Of a stretch of DNA of 8,319 nt, positions 1 to 6,156 are shown piece after piece (position 1 is the stretch's first letter; the number at the start of each line of letters is the position of its first letter). This DNA comes from Methylotenera_A sp036675645. Lineage in GTDB: Bacteria > Pseudomonadota > Gammaproteobacteria > Burkholderiales > Methylophilaceae. The DNA lies in the NCBI GenBank assembly GCA_036675645.1, contig JAKFEP010000167.1, positions 1 to 8,319 on the forward strand. The letters run 5' to 3'. The notes beneath the pieces are model-generated. The model did not search any database, was not told where the DNA came from, and saw nothing but the letters and a program-made list of their open reading frames with translations. A program made the position numbers and the translations under genes.

Positions 1-584
1 ACATCATTCGGAATATCACTGACGACCGCCGAACCGGCGCCAACCATCACGCGCTCGCCGATGCGAACCAGTTGACGCACGCTGGCGCCGATACCGATCC
101 AGCTCAAGTCACCCACTTGCACACCACCTGCTAGCCGTACGCCGGGACTGATATGCACGGCATCGCCCAACACGCAATCGTGGTCGATACTGCAGCCTGT
201 ATTGAGAATGGCACCCTGACCTATGCATGCCTCGGCATTCACCACAGCCCCAGCGAATACCACCGCCCCCTGACCAATAGTGGCGTAGCGACTGACAATG
301 GCGGCGGGATGAACCAGTGTCACCAGGCAAGCCCCCGCCGCCCGCAGCTCAAGTAGCTTGGTGTGACGGATACGGTTATTGCCGATAGCGACCAGCAAGC
401 CATCGAAGTCGGTTAACCGGCCCATTAGAGCGGCAGTATCGCCCATAACCGACCACACACCATTTTCTTGAAGACTTGGCCAAGCATCATCAAAGAACTC
501 GACGGACTGCCAACCACAACTTTCGGCAGTATCCGCAACCACCTTACCGTGTCCACTAGCCCCAAGAATTGCTAAGCGCCTCAT
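1..584 (-). CDS. PglD/NeuD-family UDP-amino-sugar N-acetyltransferase, C-terminus cut by window edge
   Basis: This frame opens with ATG at 584 and runs off the left edge after 194 codons, so the end is missing. By family knowledge it transfers acetyl from acetyl-CoA to the 4-amino group of a UDP-4-amino-4,6-dideoxyhexose (PglD) or to a related sugar (NeuD). The N-terminus MRRLAILGASGHGK carries the GxSGHG nucleotide-sugar loop (residues 8-13). From about residue 102 onward there are left-handed beta-helix hexapeptide repeats (IGQGAV, IGQGAI, LGDAVH, IGERVM). The segment NTGCSIDHDC (128-137) matches the PglD active site, with H135 as the likely general base, D136 beside it, and N128 at the expected distance. 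Family members are about 195-215 residues long, so only a short tail should be missing. The start codon overlaps the stop of the upstream phosphoglycosyl transferase gene as ATGA, implying coupled translation. The family call is firm; the exact sugar is inferred from the PglC-like neighbour. Confidence 0.88.
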   Translation of the reverse strand, partial: MRRLAILGASGHGKVVADTAESCGWQSVEFFDDAWPSLQENGVWSVMGDTAALMGRLTDFDGLLVAIGNNRIRHTKLLELRAAGACLVTLVHPAAIVSRYATIGQGAVVFAGAVVNAEACIGQGAILNTGCSIDHDCVLGDAVHISPGVRLAGGVQVGDLSWIGIGASVRQLVRIGERVMVGAGSAVVSDIPND

Positions 585-1174
585 GGCTGATCACCAGTAA
601 ATTTAGACATAGTCGCCTCTCCATCCGCATTGATTCCCTCTCTCATCATCACTTTCTTGATGGTCAGCGCGAGAATCTTTAAATCGAGCCAAGTCGAACG
701 ATTATCCACATACCAGACATCCAACTTAAACTTCTCCTCCCAACGCAGAGCATTACGACCATTTATCTGCGCCCACCCAGTAATACCAGGGCGTACCTCA
801 TGGCGTCGAAACTGGTCCGGGTTGTAAAGCGGCAGATACTCCATCAGCAGCGGGCGCGGGCCCACCAGACTCATATCACCTTTGAGTACGTTCCAGAGCT
901 CAGGGAGCTCATCAAGACTGGCTTTACGAAGGAAATGACCGAACCGGGTTAGACGCTGTGCGTCTGGTAGCAGAATGCCATCTGCATCGACAGCATCGTG
1001 CATGGTGCGAAATTTCATCATTCTAAATGGTTTGGCATGTAAGCCTGGGCGATCTTGATAGAAGAAAGCAGAGCCAAAATTAAAGCGAACAATAACGATC
1101 AAAGCAATCAACAGGGGGGATAATAATACAAGCGCAATACTGGCGATCATCACATCAAGAAATCGGGTTAACAT
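581..1174 (-). CDS. PglC-like monotopic phosphoglycosyl transferase (initiating sugar transferase)
   Basis: This 197-residue protein is the size of a minimal PglC-type enzyme, without the extra N-terminal membrane domain of WbaP/WcaJ. The family moves a sugar phosphate from a UDP-sugar to undecaprenyl phosphate at the inner face of the inner membrane, starting the repeat unit. Residues 9-30 form the hydrophobic re-entrant helix with the Ser-Pro break (S19-P20) known from PglC. KFRTM lies at 54-58. The catalytic Asp-Glu pair is D88-E89 in RKASLDELPELWNVLKGD, followed by SLVGPRPL (102-109) and RPGITGWAQINGRN (128-141). The start lies 13 bases after the upstream glycosyltransferase stop, with a weak GAG-type ribosome site. 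The stop overlaps the acetyltransferase start (ATGA). Being next to a PglD-like gene suggests UDP-di-N-acetylbacillosamine or a similar 4-amino-6-deoxy sugar as donor; that specificity is inference. Confidence 0.93.
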   Translation of the reverse strand: MLTRFLDVMIASIALVLLSPLLIALIVIVRFNFGSAFFYQDRPGLHAKPFRMMKFRTMHDAVDADGILLPDAQRLTRFGHFLRKASLDELPELWNVLKGDMSLVGPRPLLMEYLPLYNPDQFRRHEVRPGITGWAQINGRNALRWEEKFKLDVWYVDNRSTWLDLKILALTIKKVMMREGINADGEATMSKFTGDQP

Positions 1175-1187
1175 AATTCATGTTATC

Positions 1188-2339
1188 TCATAGTGAACGA
1201 TGTTTATTGAGAATCTCTTGATAGAAAAACAGAACATCTGCCGCCGTTTTATTTACATCAAGAAGTTGCTCTGCCAACATACGACCTGCGGCTGATCGCC
1301 GCCTAGCTTCGCCCGGACACTCCAGTATCGCGAGAATGGTACTGGCCAAGCGCTGAGGGTCACGGGGAGGAACTGTCCAACCAGTTTCACCATTTATCAC
1401 CACATCAGGAAAACCTCCAATATTGGTTGTCAATGTTGGAACCCCCATTAGCAGCGACTCAGCTGCACCACCAAGGTTTTCAGAGTGGGAAGGATGCACC
1501 GCAATATCTAAATCAGGATAAATCTCAATTACATCTGTCCGCGTGCCTAAAAAAAACGCCTTATCATTCAAGCGCTCCTTTGCGTAATTGACAATGGAGT
1601 TGTAATAATTTTCTGAGCGCCCCCACGCGCCACCGACAAAAACACAGATGACATCAGTGCGCTTGCTCAAGATAATGGCCATTGCATCAATCAGATCTTC
1701 ATGGCCCTTGATGCCGCGCGTCTGGCCAAGCCATCTCTTAGGTGGATATGCGAACGCCACCATACCAATAATTTTGACTGTTTTATCAATAGAAAGCTCT
1801 TTATGCAAAACACCTTCAACCTTTGGCGAAAAGGCCTTGATGTTTGTTCCATAGAAAGTTAAAAATACTCGCTTCGGGTTTATATTTGAGGCCAGATAAT
1901 AATCTCTAGTACGCTTACATGTCGCGATCCAGTAATCACTCTTTGTCGCAGACATAACTTCGACACTACGTGTCAGCCAGTTTTCCAAATGAAGCGGGCC
2001 TGGCACTTGAAAGATCCTGGGTACATTTACACCCAACAGCGCCAGACGCATGAACAGTGTTGTCCCAACAAAATGCGAATGAACCACATCAGGATTAATG
2101 CACAAAACTTTTTTTCGAAATTTCCACAGCGCCGCAAGGAGTGAAAAGGGATTCTTCAATCTGGCCAAATCAATTTTAGCTATATGTACAGTCGCACCTG
2201 CATCTCGGTAGGCATTGGCCATCCCACTGTCTTCAGGAAGTACAATGTGAATAGCACAACCCAACTGAACCAACACTTGGATTTGCCGGAGAGCCCAAGT
2301 TGCCCCTGTTGTTGTTTTGATTAAATGAAGACTTTTCAT
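1188..2339 (-). CDS. GT4-family glycosyltransferase with an EX6E motif
   Basis: This 383-residue protein has the two-domain GT-B layout of CAZy family GT4, which are retaining glycosyltransferases acting on lipid-linked intermediates at the cytoplasmic membrane face. The N-terminal acceptor half begins MKSLHLIKTTTGATWALRQI and contains DVVHSHFVGTTLFMRL (84-99). The C-terminal donor half has IIGMVAFAYPPKRW (190-203), a basic stretch around TRGIKGHEDLIDA (207-219), FLGTRTDV (263-270) and HPSHSENLGGAAESLLMGVP (282-301). In that last motif the two acidic residues are E287 and E294, six residues apart instead of the usual seven. NIGGFPDVV and NGETGWTVPPRD follow, as is normal for the donor site. 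Its ATG overlaps the stop of the preceding glycosyltransferase gene by four bases (ATGA), and no strong ribosome site is seen there, so coupling is likely. Donor, acceptor and linkage cannot be told from the sequence. Confidence 0.93.
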   Translation of the reverse strand: MKSLHLIKTTTGATWALRQIQVLVQLGCAIHIVLPEDSGMANAYRDAGATVHIAKIDLARLKNPFSLLAALWKFRKKVLCINPDVVHSHFVGTTLFMRLALLGVNVPRIFQVPGPLHLENWLTRSVEVMSATKSDYWIATCKRTRDYYLASNINPKRVFLTFYGTNIKAFSPKVEGVLHKELSIDKTVKIIGMVAFAYPPKRWLGQTRGIKGHEDLIDAMAIILSKRTDVICVFVGGAWGRSENYYNSIVNYAKERLNDKAFFLGTRTDVIEIYPDLDIAVHPSHSENLGGAAESLLMGVPTLTTNIGGFPDVVINGETGWTVPPRDPQRLASTILAILECPGEARRRSAAGRMLAEQLLDVNKTAADVLFFYQEILNKHRSL

Positions 2340-3529
2340 TCGGCTCGCCCATTTACTGTTGCCAGATGATTGTAAAAAGCCATTTGCCGAACACGAAGGT
2401 GGCTTTTCTCGTATTTTCCGGCTGTAATTATATTAGATTCAGACATCGATTTGCGTTGTGCAACATCACCAATCAGCGCACAAATTTTCTCGGCAAGCTG
2501 CTGATATTTTTCACTTTCAAAAATATATTCAGACGGTAATAACTCAGGAATCCCTCCAACATTGCTCCCTAGCGCCGGAAGCCCTCTAGCCATCGCCTCA
2601 ATGAGCACTCTAGGCAAACCCTCCGTTCGCGACGCCATCACAAAAATATCGGCAGCATCCATATTTGCCAGCACTTCTGAGCGAGAGACTTTACCCAATA
2701 AAACAACAGCACTTTCTAGCCCTCTAGCGATCAGTAGACATCTTAACTCTTGCATGTACATACCGTCACCGGCAATCTTTAACTGCACATTAAACCCTGA
2801 ACGAACAATTATTTCTAGCGCCCTGATCATGACATCAAAGCCTTTGTAGCGTTGTTCCATGGAGCCTGCCATAAACAAGATAATTGGTCGATCTCGTACA
2901 TATGGATTTATTTGCTTCCGAACAACTATCAACTGCTTTGGCAGCTCAATACTTGAAAAATGAGTTACATATGCATTTCTACTCGGAGGATATACTTTCT
3001 GCATTGTCTCTTTTGTAACATAGGATACGGCGGCAGCACGCTGGCACGCCTGCTTCGTCATGAATGTAAAAAAAATCTTGTAGATAAATGCAAATCTACC
3101 GCCCACCCCGCCTACAGCGAATACACCGATAGGATCACCTACTAGCTCGACCCCATATTTTTGTTTAGCCAGTACAATAAAAGGAAGTGCCAGGCTACTT
3201 ATGGCACCTGGCAACCGAAGAATATGACAACCAGGCATTTTGGCAATTAATTTAACGACGTGTACGATTTTAACAAACGATTTCAGAAACTGAGCAGGTC
3301 CCTTGTAATAAGGGATCTCGAGCAAACATATCCGCTCATCAGTGATGAACCACTCTGGGTTTATTTCGCCTTGACTGGACGCAGGCTCTGACCGGGCAAC
3401 TACATATATGCGTTCATAAACATCCAGATAACGCGACCAGAATGCATCTCCAAAAATACATGAAAAATACCGACCACCCTCCACCCGCTGAAACCTCTCT
3501 TCCAGGTAGATTATTGCGCACTTACTCAT
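2336..3529 (-). CDS. GT4-family glycosyltransferase
   Basis: This 397-residue GT-B protein carries the standard GT4 donor-site signature. RPIILFMAGSMEQRYKGFDVMI (214-235) holds the likely phosphate-contacting basic residues R227 and K229. AGDG is at 253-256, and SRTEGLPRVLIEAMARGLPALGSNVGGIPELL (300-331) contains the canonical EX7E pair E303 and E311. The N-terminal half (about 1-190) is less conserved and should bind the lipid-linked acceptor. The product is probably a cytoplasmic, membrane-associated transferase that adds one sugar to the growing undecaprenyl-linked unit. The gene overlaps the end of the polymerase gene by eight bases, and a good ribosome site (GGGGTGA) sits just before its ATG, inside the polymerase coding end. 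The two GT4 proteins here are only distantly alike, so they probably make different linkages. Substrates are unknown. Confidence 0.94.
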   Translation of the reverse strand: MSKCAIIYLEERFQRVEGGRYFSCIFGDAFWSRYLDVYERIYVVARSEPASSQGEINPEWFITDERICLLEIPYYKGPAQFLKSFVKIVHVVKLIAKMPGCHILRLPGAISSLALPFIVLAKQKYGVELVGDPIGVFAVGGVGGRFAFIYKIFFTFMTKQACQRAAAVSYVTKETMQKVYPPSRNAYVTHFSSIELPKQLIVVRKQINPYVRDRPIILFMAGSMEQRYKGFDVMIRALEIIVRSGFNVQLKIAGDGMYMQELRCLLIARGLESAVVLLGKVSRSEVLANMDAADIFVMASRTEGLPRVLIEAMARGLPALGSNVGGIPELLPSEYIFESEKYQQLAEKICALIGDVAQRKSMSESNIITAGKYEKSHLRVRQMAFYNHLATVNGRAE

Positions 3530-4745
3530 GAGTCACCCCATCCCGACTCGCACGCGCTGAGAAAACCCTGATCAAACCATTACTTGAAAGAATGGAAACA
3601 AGAACAAAAAAGAACAGGCAATATACCAAGGACTTTACGACAACAAGAAACTCCCCACGAATCGCGTAAATTACAAAAAATAAAAAATGATAGTACATTA
3701 ATAGACCAAGATGACTACCGGATTTAGCCAGCGACTCTATATAGCAATAGTAACGCGCCAGTAAAAAGAAAACACCAAACACGCCAATCATCCCAAAATT
3801 CAGATACGCCTCCGCCTCAAGGGAAAAACCATAGGCACTAAGACCGGATGAGAAATACTCCGAGAACCAAACGGAACGTGGCTCCCATAAATTTATGACC
3901 CCAGCACTTACAGCGCTTATTAGTGCTGAAAGGTATGATCCTCCGAATATGTGCCCCCCACCATCCTGCAGATAATGTATAACATTTGTTATTATCATTA
4001 AATTGCTACCTTGATTTAGAAAGGATGACAACAACCCTTGACTGAATATCCCCGCTCGTACAGACGACATCATAACAAAGACGAAAGCCAGAGCCAAAGA
4101 GAACACTGCAGGGTACATTATCCCCGCATAGACACGCCTAATAGCCCAGAAATATATCGGTATTAATAATAGTATAAAATCCCGTTCACCCATAGATATG
4201 GAATACATCGCATACAGCAACAGCGAAACATAAAAAACCACAGGGCTTCTATTTTTTCGATGCGTAAGCGCCATATAAGCGATAGTGATGCATGGAATCA
4301 AAGTAACGATAACGTAATGAACTATACCGACAGCTGCAAGTTTTTGTACTTTATCTAACCCACTATTTAGCGAGCCTACTTTAAGGGCATAAATCATCCC
4401 TACTATCGACATGACTGCCGACAGAATCGGCAGCATCACGAGGAAAACCCTGCGGGCCCCAATGGACGGATAAAACTCCATTGGACGACGCACGTTCATT
4501 GGCAAAGCAAGGCCCAGAATGAATGCAAGTATAGATATATAAAAAACGTAGATCGCTAACTCCACATGCTCAAACCGAATACCTGAGTACGGTTCGTAAC
4601 CAAGAGACCGAACAATAATTGGCCCCGAGAAAAAATACATGTAGAGCACCAGGTATATATCCGCCCCTGAAAGACGCTGCCGAATCAATATTTTTGTCGC
4701 AATGGCGACCAACATTACCGAAAGCGCAAGATAAAAATACACCAT
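3522..4745 (-). CDS. wzy: Wzy-type O-antigen/capsule repeat-unit polymerase
   Basis: This 407-residue protein is almost wholly hydrophobic, with about 11-12 predicted membrane segments (for example 2-21, 28-46, 64-82, 99-121, 141-161, 168-183, 188-203, 209-228, 316-331, 346-362, 366-387). A long, probably periplasmic, loop spans about 229-312. It ends in GFSLEAEAYLNFGMIG (306-321), a pattern seen in Wzy-like oligosaccharide repeat-unit polymerases. SMGERDF (184-190) and IRGEF (362-366) supply charged residues often conserved in such proteins. Wzy joins lipid-linked repeat units on the periplasmic side of the inner membrane. Wzy sequences diverge widely, so the call rests on topology, these motifs and position directly after wzx. 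The ATG follows the wzx stop with no gap (TGAATG), with GTGGGAT as a modest ribosome site. The gene is AT-rich with frequent ATA codons, as is usual for wzy. An O-antigen ligase is less likely, since ligase genes rarely sit between wzx and the glycosyltransferases. Confidence 0.85.
   Translation of the reverse strand: MVYFYLALSVMLVAIATKILIRQRLSGADIYLVLYMYFFSGPIIVRSLGYEPYSGIRFEHVELAIYVFYISILAFILGLALPMNVRRPMEFYPSIGARRVFLVMLPILSAVMSIVGMIYALKVGSLNSGLDKVQKLAAVGIVHYVIVTLIPCITIAYMALTHRKNRSPVVFYVSLLLYAMYSISMGERDFILLLIPIYFWAIRRVYAGIMYPAVFSLALAFVFVMMSSVRAGIFSQGLLSSFLNQGSNLMIITNVIHYLQDGGGHIFGGSYLSALISAVSAGVINLWEPRSVWFSEYFSSGLSAYGFSLEAEAYLNFGMIGVFGVFFLLARYYCYIESLAKSGSHLGLLMYYHFLFFVIYAIRGEFLVVVKSLVYCLFFFVLVSILSSNGLIRVFSARASRDGVTHE
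3533..3539 (-). promoter_or_regulatory. Ribosome binding site for the first GT4 gene
   Basis: Read on the minus strand, GGGGTGA lies four to six bases before the ATG at 3529, inside the last codons of the polymerase gene. It fixes this ATG as the start and fits direct reinitiation after the polymerase stop at 3522-3524. It is one of the few clear Shine-Dalgarno sequences in the operon. Confidence 0.5.
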
Positions 4746-5903
4746 TCAACAGATCCCACTTCGGTATGCACTGCGATACGTGCAGTAGAAAAAATATACG
4801 GAATGCACTATTAGCACGAATAAGCATGCCCATAACACACCGACATACCCTGCAGCATGGTAAGCGGCCACCGATGCTGCAAATGAAAGCAATGCAAAAA
4901 AAATCGAAGAATAAAGCATCATTAAATATTGGCGTGTTGCCATCACTCCCGCTGCCGACAGCGAATAAATTATGGACACGAAGCCAAACACCGCCGTAAT
5001 ATATAGAATATTATTAGCTGTAGAGTCATACGTTATGCCATACAACGAAAAATATTTTCCTGCTAGCACAGGAGCCAATAGTGCCGGATAGATTGCCAAC
5101 CAGATCAGCAACGATACACCAAACAGTTTTAGCATCTGAACCATTGTCTCTTTATTTTTCCTCCCACTTAAATTACTGGCCAACTCATTAAGTGACGACT
5201 GGACCAGCACATTAACCGCAACAGACACACCAGTGACAACAAAGGCACTGGTGCTGAATATGGCAAGAACTCGCATTTCATCATGCAATCCTAAAACATA
5301 GCGAGGTATATTGCTTTCGATTGCGATAAAGAATGCGGAAACTGATAACGCAAGAGACGCCAACAAATCCTTATTCTCAATTGCACTGCCACCCTTGCCG
5401 GAAAATATTGACGCACCTATTAAAAACCCCAAGCACATAGTCGCCACCATCACTTCCAAAGAGGCGTGATAAAGGGCTGCGATAAAGGGCAATATAATTG
5501 CAAGAACACGCACTACGAATAACATCAAAACAGCTTTATTGTCCTGCGATTTTATTGATTTTGACAACGGTATATCAAATAAAAACTCAAAAGCTTTAAC
5601 CGCAAAAATCACCGCCGGAAGAACACTATTCTCTGAAAAATAGCCTACCGCGATGAATGGAAGAAGAAGAACGGCAAGTATACAGACCCTAGAGACATAC
5701 AGACTGACATCTGAATAGTCATTATTTGTCAGCATGAAATTTCTATTCGGCAGAGCAGAGAGCGCGGCAACCGGAGTGGCTATAGCCATCCAGTAAGACA
5801 CTCTACCGATTTCAGTTTCACCACCGACGCTTCCGGCGAAATATATTATTATCCATGGCGAAATGAATGCTGCGATCTGATGAAGTCCGATCAATATGGT
5901 CAT
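4746..5903 (-). CDS. wzx: Wzx-type repeat-unit flippase, possibly lacking its true N-terminus
   Basis: This 385-residue polytopic protein of the MOP/polysaccharide-export superfamily has about 11-12 hydrophobic segments (first at about 9-26, last at about 353-375). NIPRYVLGLHDEMRVLAIFSTSAFV (198-222) is the mid-protein signature common in Wzx flippases. EIGRVSYWMAIATPVAALSALPNRNFML (31-58) matches the family pattern after the first helix. Its role is to move the undecaprenyl-linked repeat unit across the inner membrane before Wzy acts. The ATG at 5903 has no good ribosome site, and the protein starts almost at the first helix, without the usual 10-25 leading residues; typical length is nearer 410-430. 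In another frame, 5980-5900 encodes a plausible missing leader ending in DKYMLGQAI, which would continue well into TILIGLHQIAAF. The gene may therefore be frameshifted by one base, or be translated by coupling from a small upstream ORF. The family call is firm; the start is uncertain. Confidence 0.88.
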   Translation of the reverse strand: MTILIGLHQIAAFISPWIIIYFAGSVGGETEIGRVSYWMAIATPVAALSALPNRNFMLTNNDYSDVSLYVSRVCILAVLLLPFIAVGYFSENSVLPAVIFAVKAFEFLFDIPLSKSIKSQDNKAVLMLFVVRVLAIILPFIAALYHASLEVMVATMCLGFLIGASIFSGKGGSAIENKDLLASLALSVSAFFIAIESNIPRYVLGLHDEMRVLAIFSTSAFVVTGVSVAVNVLVQSSLNELASNLSGRKNKETMVQMLKLFGVSLLIWLAIYPALLAPVLAGKYFSLYGITYDSTANNILYITAVFGFVSIIYSLSAAGVMATRQYLMMLYSSIFFALLSFAASVAAYHAAGYVGVLWACLFVLIVHSVYFFYCTYRSAYRSGIC

Positions 5904-5980
5904 ATTGCTTGCCCAAGCATATATTTATCATTCACTTTAAAACCAATACCCCTGAGGACTTTAATCAGCTCGATTGACAA
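5900..5980 (-). CDS. 26-residue frame before wzx: displaced flippase N-terminus or coupled leader ORF
   Basis: From a TTG at 5980 this frame reads MSIELIKVLRGIGFKVNDKY followed by MLGQAI, then stops with a TGA that overlaps the wzx ATG as ATGA. A G-rich run (GGGGGG, 5985-5990) lies four bases before the TTG and could serve as a ribosome site. Alternative starts in frame are GTG at 5935 and ATG at 5920. The residues look like real protein: a basic amphipathic stretch, then DKYMLGQAI. Joined to the wzx frame this would give LGQAI(M)TILIGLHQIAAF, resembling N-termini of Wzx proteins, where a GQA-type segment leads into the first helix. Joining them needs one extra base near 5903. I cannot tell a sequencing error, a real mutation, a programmed shift or an independent leader peptide apart. 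The coding character is judged by eye. Confidence 0.4.
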   Translation of the reverse strand: MSIELIKVLRGIGFKVNDKYMLGQAI

Positions 5981-6156
5981 TACGCCCCCCGAATTTTACT
6001 TCGGCATAATAAAAACTAAAACCTCAATACATGATTATCAATCGCGGCAACCCACCTAGCGTTGGCATAGTACATGCCAAGCGCCAGAGACACAGCTGAT
6101 TATGAAGATAGCCTCCTTCACTTTAATTTTTTTGCCGTGATATTTATAACCTGGCA
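5904..6156 (-). other. AT-rich gap between the epimerase and flippase genes
   Basis: This 253-base gap is the only long non-coding stretch in the operon. Its wzx-proximal third carries the 26-codon frame described separately. The remainder holds a hairpin at 6059-6084 and a GGAGG (6112-6116) with no start codon at a workable distance. I saw no JUMPstart/ops-like element, no intrinsic terminator with a T-run and no convincing sigma-70 promoter. It may mark the joint between the conserved wbpO/wbpP block and the variable wzx/wzy block; that is inference. Confidence 0.45.
6059..6084. repeat. Perfect 7-bp inverted repeat (hairpin) in the gap before wzx
   Basis: TTGGCAT (6062-6068) and ATGCCAA (6074-6080) are perfect inverted copies around a five-base loop. 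After one bulged base the stem can extend with GCG (6059-6061) against CGC (6082-6084). No run of T follows on either strand, so a Rho-independent terminator is unlikely. It could be an RNA-stabilising or attenuating hairpin between the epimerase and flippase genes, or an operator. The function is unknown. Confidence 0.45.

Noticed and set aside
4619..4999. Plus-strand 126-codon frame across the wzx-wzy junction
   Set aside because: It lies opposite two membrane protein genes with good family signatures, has no recognisable domain and would run against the operon.
5918..5946. Possible promoter before wzx (TTGGTT, 17 bases, TATATG on the minus strand)
   Set aside because: It matches only 3/6 and 4/6 of the consensus, leaves almost no 5' leader, and sits inside the protein-like small frame.
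6012..6093. Short minus-strand frame from GTG 6093 (VSLALGMYYANARWVAAIDN...) ending at a TAG
   Set aside because: It looks mildly protein-like but is only about 26 codons. The GGAGG upstream is 18 bases from the GTG, too far to serve it, and it crosses the hairpin.
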